A stretch of 64,000 nucleotides of DNA from Bacteroides sp. (GTDB taxonomy: Bacteria > Bacillota > Clostridia > Oscillospirales > Acutalibacteraceae). The first letter of the stretch is position 1. Each line of letters starts with the position of its first letter. A program made the translations under genes and the position numbers. The notes under the pieces were generated by a model. The model saw nothing but the letters and a program-made list of their open reading frames with translations, was not told where the DNA came from and did no database searches. The stretch lies in NCBI GenBank assembly GCA_023665085.1, contig JAMPEQ010000009.1:1-64000 (forward strand), read 5' to 3'. Shown piece after piece: positions 25,502 through 33,316 of the stretch.

Positions 25502-26479
25502 TTAAACTGCAGCAGCCTTTGCTGCGTTAGCAACGATTGAGCTTACAATGATTGTGCAGCCTGCACTAAGGTCTGCATCAGCTGACTTACCGTCAGTGCC
25601 TGCACCTGCTTTGATCTCATCAGCATTTTTACCCTTTGCCCATGTTTCAAAAGCAGCAGCCTGCTCATACCATTCTTTGCCGATTGGTGAAGCCGGCTTC
25701 ATGTTGTAGCTGTCCTTGAGCTCCTTCTTTGAATCAAAAGAACCTGCAGCAACAGTGAATTTGCCGTCAGCAATTGTGCATTTAGCCTGTGAAGCATCAA
25801 TGAGACAAGATGTTACCTTACCGTCAGCATCAACTGTAACAGCAGCATAGTTTGAATCATACTGAAGATTTGTTTCATTGCTCTCGTAGTATTTTTCTGT
25901 TGAAACAGCAATCTTGAGAGTATCTGCAGCTGAAGCACCAAGGTCAGCAGCATTAGCTACAGCCTTTGAAATAGCAGAAGCAAAACCGTTTACATTAATT
26001 GTGCAGCCTGCACTAAGATCTGCATCAGTAGGAGCGCCTGTAGCATCTGCACCTGCATTAATTTCATCAACAGTTTTGCCCTTTGCCCAAGCTTCATAAG
26101 CAGCAACCTGCTCATACCATTCTTTGCCGATTGGTGAAGCCGGCTTCATTGCATAATCATCCTGCTTTTCAAGCTTTGTTCTGAGGTCTGTTACATTGCC
26201 TGCATCTGCTGCAAGGTCAGGTTTTGTCTGAGCTTCGTCGATTTTTACGTCAAGAATTTTGCCGTCAGCATCAACTGTAACTGCAGCAGCAACAGAATCA
26301 ATTGTGAGAGTTGTATCAGTAACATCCTGGATTTCACTTACAATTCCGAGACCTGTCTTTACAGCAGCACTATTGTCAGCATCACTGTCACCTTTTCCTG
26401 CACCGTTACTGCATGCGGCAGCAGTTACTGCAATAAGTCCTGCAAGACCTACAGCAACAAGTTTTTTCATTTTTGTCAT
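25502..26479 (-). CDS. Lipoprotein with two divergent FMN-binding-like repeats
   Basis: A 325-residue lipoprotein with lipobox cysteine C23 (AVTAAACSN). The mature part is two repeats of about 140 residues, each with VDADGK, then MKPASPIGKEWYEQ, W-A-K-G-K and DADLSAGCTI (S156-T160 and S305-T309). The order W..Q..W.KGK..EI..D..SxxxT matches the F..QF.GK..D.iSGAT layout of FMN-binding domains, with SAGCT where SGAT is expected. By position it could be a PplA-like extracellular flavoprotein, but flavinylation is not established. I chose the ATG at 26479 with AAAGGAAAG upstream. It has its own strong promoter and terminator, so high expression is likely. Confidence 0.7.
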   Translation of the reverse strand: MTKMKKLVAVGLAGLIAVTAAACSNGAGKGDSDADNSAAVKTGLGIVSEIQDVTDTTLTIDSVAAAVTVDADGKILDVKIDEAQTKPDLAADAGNVTDLRTKLEKQDDYAMKPASPIGKEWYEQVAAYEAWAKGKTVDEINAGADATGAPTDADLSAGCTINVNGFASAISKAVANAADLGASAADTLKIAVSTEKYYESNETNLQYDSNYAAVTVDADGKVTSCLIDASQAKCTIADGKFTVAAGSFDSKKELKDSYNMKPASPIGKEWYEQAAAFETWAKGKNADEIKAGAGTDGKSADADLSAGCTIIVSSIVANAAKAAAV

Positions 26480-26535
26480 AATTTTCTTTCCTTTCAAAAA
26501 ATAATAAATACATCTGTACTATGTGTATTTTCTTC

Positions 26536-26564
26536 ATAATATATTAAAATCAATACATTGTCAA
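26536..26564 (-). promoter_or_regulatory. Strong promoter of the lipoprotein gene
   Basis: On the minus strand: consensus TTGACA (26559-26564), 17-bp spacer, TATTAT (26536-26541), about 57 bp upstream of the ATG. A Rex-like palindrome overlaps the -35 box. Confidence 0.75.
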
Positions 26565-26575
26565 TGTTTTATCAA
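26558..26575. promoter_or_regulatory. Weak Rex-like operator
   Basis: TTGTCAA-TGTT-TTATCAA resembles the clostridial Rex site TTGTTAA-N4-TTAACAA with one change in each arm. It covers the -35 box of the lipoprotein promoter, where binding would repress. Weaker than the sites at 53185 and 62043. Confidence 0.4.
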
Positions 26576-26598
26576 TCAAATTTTTCCAATTTTATATA

Positions 26599-27399
26599 TT
26601 AATAAGTTTTTATTATTTTTCGAGGACATTTTTCGGCACAAAGTCCGCAATGAGTACATTTTGTGTAATCAATTTTTGCAATATTGTTTTCAATAATAAT
26701 AGCATCGGAAGGGCAGTTCTTTTCGCAGATACCACAGCTGATACAGCCTGCAGTACAAGCATTTCTCACATCCTTGCCCTTTGAATGTGATGCACACTGA
26801 ACTCTGTTTTTTGCGCCGGCAGGAATAAGCTCAATCAAATTATGAGGACATATTCTTAAGCATTTTCCGCAGGCAATACAAAGATCCTCGTCAACTACAG
26901 CCTTGTTATCAATAATTCTGATAGCTCCTTGCGGACAAACCTTTGCGCATGAGCCAAAACCGAGACATCCGAACTTGCATGAGTATGGACTTGATCCCGG
27001 CATTTTTGAAGCGTATACACAGCTGTCAATACCAAAATATTTATAGTCCTTTTCACGTTTTTCGCTGTTACCGTCGCATTTTACATAGGCAACCCTGCGC
27101 TCAATGTCACCGACTTCCTGTCCCATAATTGCAGCGATTTTTTCAGCAACAGGCTTTCTGCCCACAGGGCAGGCAGAAACGGGAGCTTCTCCCTTTACAA
27201 TAGCCTTTGCAAGACTGTCACAGCCGGCATAACCGCATCCGCCGCAGTTGCTTCCCGGAAGCACTTCTCTTACTGCAGCTTCTCTTTCGTCAGTTTCTAC
27301 CTTGAAAACCTTTTCCGCTATGCCAAGGACAATACCAATAATAAGACTGATAATACAAACAACTGCAACCGCAGTAATAATTTCAGTAATATTCATCAT
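26599..27399 (-). CDS. rnfB: Rnf complex subunit B (ferredoxin-like)
   Basis: A 266-residue iron-sulfur subunit with one N-terminal membrane helix (residues ~5-28). An Fe-S domain follows (PGSNCGGCGYAGCDSLA...CPVG), then several 4Fe-4S ferredoxin motifs (CAKVCPQ; CIACGKCLRICP; CISCGICEKNCP; CTHCGLCAEKCP). RnfB accepts electrons from reduced ferredoxin on the cytosolic side. GGAGG precedes two adjacent ATGs (27399 or 27396). It is last gene of rnfCDGEAB, 8 bp after rnfA. Confidence 0.94.
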   Translation of the reverse strand: MMNITEIITAVAVVCIISLIIGIVLGIAEKVFKVETDEREAAVREVLPGSNCGGCGYAGCDSLAKAIVKGEAPVSACPVGRKPVAEKIAAIMGQEVGDIERRVAYVKCDGNSEKREKDYKYFGIDSCVYASKMPGSSPYSCKFGCLGFGSCAKVCPQGAIRIIDNKAVVDEDLCIACGKCLRICPHNLIELIPAGAKNRVQCASHSKGKDVRNACTAGCISCGICEKNCPSDAIIIENNIAKIDYTKCTHCGLCAEKCPRKIIKTY

Positions 27400-27407
27400 A
27401 AAACCTC

Positions 27408-27986
27408 CTATGCAAATACATTAAAGCCATAGAAAGCAATAGACATAAGGCATGCTGTCATAAGTACGGCAGGAGTACCCTTAAAGCTTTCGGGGAAATC
27501 ATTGTTTTCTGTTTTTTCTCTGACACCTGCCATAATTACAATAGCAATACAGAAGCCTACTGAAGTGCCGATACCTGTTACAACGCTGGTAACAAAATCA
27601 TTTGATGCCTGAACATTTGTTAATGCAGTGCCAAGAACGGCACAGTTTGTTGTAATGAGCGGAAGAAATACTCCAAGGCTTTTGTAAAGGCTTGGAACTG
27701 CTTTTTTTAGAAACAGCTCAACAAGCTGAACAAGAAAGGCTATTACAATGATGAACACAATTGTTTTAAGATAAGTTAAATTAAATTTCACTAATACATA
27801 ATTATAAAGCAGGCTTGATACAGCAGAGGAAAGAGTGATAACAAATACTACTGCACCTCCCATGCCGGCGGCAGTTTTCATGTTCTTTGAAACGCCAAGG
27901 AAAGGACATATGCCGAGAAACTGGCTCAAAACAACATTGTTGATAAGAGCAGTTGTAAGAAGCACTAAAAATAAAGTTTTAACCAT
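27408..27986 (-). CDS. rnfA: Rnf complex subunit A
   Basis: A 192-residue integral membrane subunit with six hydrophobic helices and the conserved NNVVLSQFLGICPFLG and TTNCAVLG segments. The cysteines in these two half-channels are known to hold a membrane-embedded Fe-S centre shared with RnfE. It starts in the stop region of rnfE (shared base at 27986). Confidence 0.95.
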   Translation of the reverse strand: MVKTLFLVLLTTALINNVVLSQFLGICPFLGVSKNMKTAAGMGGAVVFVITLSSAVSSLLYNYVLVKFNLTYLKTIVFIIVIAFLVQLVELFLKKAVPSLYKSLGVFLPLITTNCAVLGTALTNVQASNDFVTSVVTGIGTSVGFCIAIVIMAGVREKTENNDFPESFKGTPAVLMTACLMSIAFYGFNVFA

Positions 27987-28657
27987 TATTCCTCTACCTC
28001 CTTGCCTGATTTACAGTTTTTGCAGTCACCGCTGCATCCGCCGTTTCCTTTTACGTGTCGGTTAGCACCTTTAAGCTTGAATTTATTCTGCAGTGCGCAA
28101 AGAATCGCAAGAACAAAGAATGCACCCGGTGCAAGAACGAATATTGAAACAGGCTGATAGCTTTCCGGCATAATGTTAAATCCGAAGATTGTTCCGTTTC
28201 CGAGAAGCTCTCTTACGATACCGATAACTGTAAGACCGATTGTGAAGCCTAATCCGATACCTACGCCGTCAAAAATTGAAAGAAAAATATTATTCTTTGA
28301 AGCATATGTTTCTGCTCTGCCGAGAATAATACAGTTTACAACAATCAGCGGAATGAAAATTCCCAGATTACTGTAAAGAGAAGTCAGATAAGCATGCATA
28401 AGCATTTCTACTATTGTTACAAATGATGCTATGATAATGATATATACAGGAACTCTTACGCCCTGAGGTATAACCTTGCGAAGCAGTGAAATAAGCAGAT
28501 TTGACATGATTAAAACTGCCATTGTTGCAACGCCCATACCAAGACCGTTTTTTGCACTGGTGGTTACAGCAAGGGTGGGACACATGCCAAGCATTAGAAC
28601 AAAAGTAGGATTTTCTTTAATGATACCGTTATAAAGTCTTTCTAAAATACCCTTCAT
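27986..28657 (-). CDS. rnfE: Rnf complex subunit E
   Basis: A 223-residue homologue of RnfA with six membrane helices (ENPTFVLMLGMCPTLAVT; PLIVVNCIILGRAE). The C-terminus adds a Cys-rich tail (GNGGCSGDCKNCKSGKEVEE) that could bind an extra metal or cluster. I chose the ATG at 28657 with AAGGAG 10 bases upstream; a GTG three codons earlier would overlap rnfG. Confidence 0.92.
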   Translation of the reverse strand: MKGILERLYNGIIKENPTFVLMLGMCPTLAVTTSAKNGLGMGVATMAVLIMSNLLISLLRKVIPQGVRVPVYIIIIASFVTIVEMLMHAYLTSLYSNLGIFIPLIVVNCIILGRAETYASKNNIFLSIFDGVGIGLGFTIGLTVIGIVRELLGNGTIFGFNIMPESYQPVSIFVLAPGAFFVLAILCALQNKFKLKGANRHVKGNGGCSGDCKNCKSGKEVEE

Positions 28658-28662
28658 ATATC

Positions 28663-29745
28663 TCACGCTCCTTCCTTGACACTTGCACCGGCGGTAACAT
28701 CTGCCTCGTTTTCGGCATTCGCAGCCTTTTCCTTTAAGCTGTCAGACAATCCTCCGCCGTAGTTTTCCTGATAATACATAATTGCACCGTTTACAGCAAT
28801 TTCAACAGCCTTTGTAGTATATGTTGCGCCTGAGATAGCATCAACCTCGTTATTTTCTGTTTTTGCACCTGATGCAACGGTTGAAACGGCGTCAGCATTT
28901 AAGCCTATGAACTGCTTTGCATAATCTTCACTTGTGCAGACTGCACCGTAACCCTCTGTTTCGTTAGATGCAAGCACCTGAAATGCTGTAATAACTGCTG
29001 ATTTGTCTATTTCAACTGCAAGCTGAATGTTGCCTGCAAAGCCTTTGTTTGTTGTTACAGTAATTTTATAACCATTTTCAGTTTCTTCTGCGTTATCAAT
29101 TGTATAAAGCTCAACACTTTCTTTGATTCCGCCGCCGAAGTTTTCCTGATAGAACAGGATAGCTGCGTTTGTTGCCTCGGTTACTGCACTTGAAGTGATT
29201 GTAGCACCGCTGATAGCATCTATCTCATTGTCGTTGGCAGCACCGGATTTTGTGCATTCGAGAAGTGATGCAGGCTTTCCTGCAAACTGATTTTTAAATT
29301 CAGGCTCAGTACATTTTGATCCGAGACCTGCTGTTTCGCTGTTTGAAACAACATCAAATCCTGTTAATTTTCCGTCTTTAATACCCACAGCAATCTGAAT
29401 ATCGCCGCCATATCCGCTTGGTGAGGTTGCTGCGATAACATAACCCTCAACACTTCCTGATGCAGATGTTACTGCAAGCACATCGTTGACACTGCATCCG
29501 TCCAAACCGTTTTGAGAAAGCATATCAGGAGCTTTTTCAAGAATTTCTTCAGAGTTTTCAACCTCTGTAAAGTTTGCTGCTGATGGATAAACAACCTTGT
29601 AAATTTCTGCTCTGGCATTGATTTCCGCCTGCTTGATAGGTTCTTTTGTAATTTGATTAACCACAGCAAGTGCAAGAATTGCAACAAATGTTACTAATAC
29701 CAGAACTAAAGTATTGATTACAATACTTGATTTTTTCTTTGCCAT
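28663..29745 (-). CDS. rnfG: Rnf complex subunit G with two FMN-binding domains
   Basis: A 360-residue membrane-anchored flavoprotein. One N-terminal helix (residues ~8-30) is followed by two complete FMN_bind domains, each ending in a canonical ApbE target: DAISGATITS (T182) and DAISGATYTT (T308). Usual RnfG proteins are near 200 residues with one site, so this copy has a duplicated domain and could carry two covalent FMNs in series. It overlaps rnfD at its start (29745). Confidence 0.93.
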   Translation of the reverse strand: MAKKKSSIVINTLVLVLVTFVAILALAVVNQITKEPIKQAEINARAEIYKVVYPSAANFTEVENSEEILEKAPDMLSQNGLDGCSVNDVLAVTSASGSVEGYVIAATSPSGYGGDIQIAVGIKDGKLTGFDVVSNSETAGLGSKCTEPEFKNQFAGKPASLLECTKSGAANDNEIDAISGATITSSAVTEATNAAILFYQENFGGGIKESVELYTIDNAEETENGYKITVTTNKGFAGNIQLAVEIDKSAVITAFQVLASNETEGYGAVCTSEDYAKQFIGLNADAVSTVASGAKTENNEVDAISGATYTTKAVEIAVNGAIMYYQENYGGGLSDSLKEKAANAENEADVTAGASVKEGA

Positions 29746-30686
29746 TATTTTGCATCTCCTTTCGCTTTTTCACAGCCGAAAGGCTTTGGAACTGTAATCT
29801 TTTCAATGATAGGAACAAGAAGATTACCGATGATAATTGCATATGAAACACCCTCTGCAGATGATCCGAGAGTTCTGAACAATGCAGTCATAAGACCAAG
29901 GAAAAGTCCGTAAATAATCTGTCCCTTAGCGGTTATAGGACTTGTTACATAGTCAGTTGCCATGAAAAATGCGCCAACAAGAAGTCCGCCTGAAAGAAGC
30001 TCACCTAAAAGATAATTTACAGACAAATCATTTCCTGCAATAACATTAATAACGGCTATAAATGCAACAGTAGAAAGAATATATGTCAAAGGAATTCTGA
30101 TAGAAATTACTTTCTTCACAACTAAATATAAGCCGCCTGCAAGAATAGCGAGAGCTGAAACTTCACCTATACATCCGCCGTGCAGACCAAGGAATAATGT
30201 AAGCAGATCAGGTGATCCGCCGTCCTTGAGTACAGCAAGCGGTGTTGCACCTGAAACACCATCCATACTGAAATCATTCATAATAGATGTGAATGAGATA
30301 AGCAGGAAACAGCGTGCTGCAAGAGCAGGGTTCATGAAATTCTGACCTATTCCGCCAAACAGCATTTTTACTGCTACAATGGCAAACACACCGCCAATAA
30401 CAGGAATCCACCACGGAACAGTTGCAGGCAGATTGACTGCCAGAATAAGACCTGTTACTACAGCACTGTAGTCAAATACAGTGATAGGTTTTTTTGCAAT
30501 TAATTCAAACAGTGCTTCGCTTACTACACATGTTACCACGCTGATTGCAGTAACAATAAGTGCTGAAACACCAAAATGATAAACACCGAAAGCAATAATC
30601 GGAAGGAGTGCTATGGCAACATCACGCATAATTGCTTTTGTAGTGCTTTGTGATCTCACATGAGGAGATACTGATACATTATACAT
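29745..30686 (-). CDS. rnfD: Rnf complex subunit D
   Basis: A 313-residue integral membrane subunit with eight to ten helices. It carries the covalent-FMN motif DGVSGATPLA (T148) in an extracytoplasmic loop, and MNPALAARCFLL just before it. It is part of the ion-translocating core. The coding region lies 18 bp after rnfC and shares a base with rnfG. Confidence 0.94.
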   Translation of the reverse strand: MYNVSVSPHVRSQSTTKAIMRDVAIALLPIIAFGVYHFGVSALIVTAISVVTCVVSEALFELIAKKPITVFDYSAVVTGLILAVNLPATVPWWIPVIGGVFAIVAVKMLFGGIGQNFMNPALAARCFLLISFTSIMNDFSMDGVSGATPLAVLKDGGSPDLLTLFLGLHGGCIGEVSALAILAGGLYLVVKKVISIRIPLTYILSTVAFIAVINVIAGNDLSVNYLLGELLSGGLLVGAFFMATDYVTSPITAKGQIIYGLFLGLMTALFRTLGSSAEGVSYAIIIGNLLVPIIEKITVPKPFGCEKAKGDAK

Positions 30687-30704
30687 TTACACTTTCCTCC
30701 TTAC

Positions 30705-32024
30705 TTAACTTGCTTTTTCACGAAGCTTGGCTTTACCCATTTTAAACATCTGGGTAAGCGGAATTTTTGCAGGGCATGCATATGAACAGCAGCCGCACTC
30801 AATGCATTCCATACCGCCGAGATTACTGAATTTGTCAAAATCAAGTGCTTTTACTGATTTAGCCATCATCTGAGGTACAAGAAACTGCGGACATACCGAA
30901 ACACATCTGCCGCAGTGAATACATGCAGATTGTGGAAGTGCTGCAACATCATCCTTCGTAAATGCAAGGATTGATGATGAGGTTTTTACAACAGGCACAT
31001 CAAGACTGCTCATTGCCATACCCATCATCGGACCTCCTGAGATGAATTTTACAACTTCTTCCTTTGCACTGCCGCAAGCCTCTAAAAGCTCTGCATGACT
31101 GATACCGAGAGGTACATCAACATTACATGGTGAATTTACTCCTTCGCCTGTAATAGTCATAACCTTGTGAATTAAAGGAATATTTTTATAAACTGCTTCA
31201 TAAACCGCATAACAGCTTGCAGTGTTCATAACAACACATTTAACATCGGCGGGAAGCATTTTTGAGTTTACCTTTCTGCCTGTTACTGCGTAAATCAGCT
31301 GGCGCTCGCTGCCCTGAGGATACTTTGTTTTAAGGCTCATAACATTTATATTGTCATTTCCTGATGTAAGCTCTTCCATGTGCTTTACTGCATCCGGTTT
31401 GTTATCTTCAATGCCTATGACAGCCTTTGCATTCGGAAAAAGTTTGAGAACAGCAGTAATACCTTTTACTATCTCAGTGCCTCTTTCGAGCATAAGACGA
31501 TAGTCTGCTGTAAGATATGGTTCGCATTCAGCACCGTTTATTATAAGGGTGTCAATCTCTTCTGCGTTTTTAGGTGAAAGCTTAACACCGGTAGGGAAGC
31601 CGGCACCGCCTAGACCGACAATACCTGCTTTCTTGATTATCTCAATAATTTCTTCTTTATTGAGTTCGTTAATGTTTCTGTCTTTTCCAAAACCATCAAC
31701 AGTTTCGTATACATTATCGTTCTCAATAATAATAGATTCAACTCTCCCTCCGCTGACAACCTCACAAGGTTCGATTGATTTAACCGTGCCCGAAACAGAG
31801 CTGTATATTGGAGAGGAAACAAATCCGCCTGCTTCTGCAATCATCTGCCCTTTAAGTACTCTGTCACCAACAGCTATAACAGCCTTTGCAGGTGCACCTA
31901 TATGCTGGGATAAAGGGTATATCATTGTTGCAGAAGCGCTGATTTCTTTAATAGGTTTATCCTTTGAAAGCTCTTTGCCTTCAAATAGATGTACGCCTTT
32001 TTTGAAAAATCTTTTTTGCTTCAT
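30705..32024 (-). CDS. rnfC: Rnf complex subunit C (NADH-binding)
   Basis: A 439-residue peripheral subunit. A flavin/NAD-binding domain like NuoF is present (GLGGAGFPTGVKL near residue 137; GAECEPYLTADYRLM), with a SLBB-like region and two C-terminal 4Fe-4S motifs (CIHCGRCVSVCP and CIECGCCSYACP). It passes electrons to NAD+. First gene of the operon. Confidence 0.95.
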   Translation of the reverse strand: MKQKRFFKKGVHLFEGKELSKDKPIKEISASATMIYPLSQHIGAPAKAVIAVGDRVLKGQMIAEAGGFVSSPIYSSVSGTVKSIEPCEVVSGGRVESIIIENDNVYETVDGFGKDRNINELNKEEIIEIIKKAGIVGLGGAGFPTGVKLSPKNAEEIDTLIINGAECEPYLTADYRLMLERGTEIVKGITAVLKLFPNAKAVIGIEDNKPDAVKHMEELTSGNDNINVMSLKTKYPQGSERQLIYAVTGRKVNSKMLPADVKCVVMNTASCYAVYEAVYKNIPLIHKVMTITGEGVNSPCNVDVPLGISHAELLEACGSAKEEVVKFISGGPMMGMAMSSLDVPVVKTSSSILAFTKDDVAALPQSACIHCGRCVSVCPQFLVPQMMAKSVKALDFDKFSNLGGMECIECGCCSYACPAKIPLTQMFKMGKAKLREKAS

Positions 32025-32066
32025 TTAACTACATCCTTTCTTGAAGTGTATATCTGTACAGAATAT

Positions 32067-32095
32067 ATAATACCATAAAGTTAATATGTTTTCAA
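32067..32095 (-). promoter_or_regulatory. rnf operon promoter
   Basis: On the minus strand: TTGAAA (32090-32095), 17-bp spacer, TATTAT (32067-32072), about 43 bp upstream of rnfC. No Rex-like palindrome is seen here. Confidence 0.65.
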
Positions 32096-32156
32096 TCTTC
32101 ATTCAAATTATTTATAATAAAATATGAACGAGTTTTGTAATTATAAAAACTATTTG

Positions 32157-32186
32157 TTTGACCTTAGTAATATATAATAGTATAAT
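32157..32186 (+). promoter_or_regulatory. Promoter of aldo/keto reductase gene
   Basis: TTTGAC (32157-32162), 18-bp spacer, TATAAT (32181-32186), 35 bp upstream of the preferred ATG. Confidence 0.6.
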
Positions 32187-32220
32187 AATGATGTAGAATA
32201 ACGCTATGGAGAAAAGAATT

Positions 32221-33228
32221 ATGTATATTGCAAGTGAAAATCGTTACGATAATATGAAATATAATTACTGTGGAAACAGCGGGTTAAAGCTTCCTGCTAT
32301 TTCTTTAGGATTGTGGCAGAATTTTGGTGACAATGCAGATTATGATGAAATGAAGGATATTATTCTTACTGCTTTTGACATGGGCATTACCCATTTTGAT
32401 TTGGCAAATAATTACGGTCCTGCTCCGGGCAGTGCAGAGATTAATTTCGGAAAAATTTTTAAAGAAAATCTTAAACCCTATCGAGATCAGCTTATTATCA
32501 GCACAAAGGCAGGATATGAAATGTGGGACGGACCATATGGATGCAGGGGAGGAAGCAGAAAGTATCTGACAGCCTCACTTGATCAAAGCCTTCGGCGAAT
32601 GGGGCTTGATTATGTGGATATTTTTTACCACCACTGCGTAGATGAAGATACACCGCTTGAAGAGACAGCACTTTGCCTTTCTGATATAATAAGACAGGGA
32701 AAGTCTCTTTACGCAGGAATCAGTAACTACTACGGCAAGCGTATGCATAAGATGCACCACAGGTGTGATGATTTTAATGTGCCGTTTATTATCAATCAAA
32801 ATAGATATTCTCTTTTTGACAGAGAGATTGAAAAGAATGGATTAAAAAAACAGGCTGTGAAAAAGGGCAAGGGTATTATTGCGTTTTCTCCTCTTGCACA
32901 GGGGCAGTTGTCAGGAAAATATGCAGGTGGAATACCTAAGAATTCACGCCTTTATAAAAATGAAGCACTTCAGGAAAAACTTAATTACAATACTGTAAGA
33001 CAAAAGCAGATAGATGATTTGAATGAAATTGCAAAAAGCAGAGGCCAGACGCTGTCTCAGCTTGCAATACAGTGGCTTGCACAGGATAAGGCAGTAACAT
33101 CAGTTCTTATAGGTGTGCACTCAAAGGAACAGCTTTTGGAAAATATTAAGGCTCTTGATTACCCCGCATTTTCTGAAGAGGAACTTAAAAAGATAGATGA
33201 AATAAGCAGAATAAACTGCAAGCTGTAG
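32221..33228 (+). CDS. Aldo/keto reductase, YghZ-like
   Basis: A 335-residue NADPH-dependent (beta/alpha)8 oxidoreductase. Visible family elements are the catalytic D/Y in FDLANNYG, the lysine in STKAGY, HH in YVDIFYHHCVDEDTPLEET, and the late SVLIGVHSKEQLLENIKAL nucleotide-binding stretch. The WDGPYGCRGGSRKYL segment is typical of the YghZ/L-glyceraldehyde-3-phosphate reductase branch, which reduces methylglyoxal and related aldehydes. I prefer the ATG at 32221 with GGAG 10 bases upstream; the ATG at 32206 has no ribosome site. Monocistronic. Confidence 0.85.
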   Translation: MYIASENRYDNMKYNYCGNSGLKLPAISLGLWQNFGDNADYDEMKDIILTAFDMGITHFDLANNYGPAPGSAEINFGKIFKENLKPYRDQLIISTKAGYEMWDGPYGCRGGSRKYLTASLDQSLRRMGLDYVDIFYHHCVDEDTPLEETALCLSDIIRQGKSLYAGISNYYGKRMHKMHHRCDDFNVPFIINQNRYSLFDREIEKNGLKKQAVKKGKGIIAFSPLAQGQLSGKYAGGIPKNSRLYKNEALQEKLNYNTVRQKQIDDLNEIAKSRGQTLSQLAIQWLAQDKAVTSVLIGVHSKEQLLENIKALDYPAFSEEELKKIDEISRINCKL

Positions 33229-33251
33229 GCAAGCAAGATACTAAAAATAAA

Positions 33252-33301
33252 AAAACAGAGATTCGCATATAGCACTTTAGCTAAAAGCGAGTCCCTGTTT
33301 T
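33252..33301. terminator. Bidirectional terminator
   Basis: AAAACAG...TCGC (33253-33265) pairs imperfectly with GCGA...CTGTTTT (33287-33301) around a 21-base loop. It lies between the convergent aldo/keto reductase and radical SAM genes. Confidence 0.6.
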
Positions 33302-33316
33302 GTCATTCAATATATT

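Noticed and set aside
26599-32024. Na+-NQR instead of Rnf
   Set aside because: A ferredoxin-type RnfB and an RnfC with two 4Fe-4S motifs are present, and the NqrA/NqrF types are absent.
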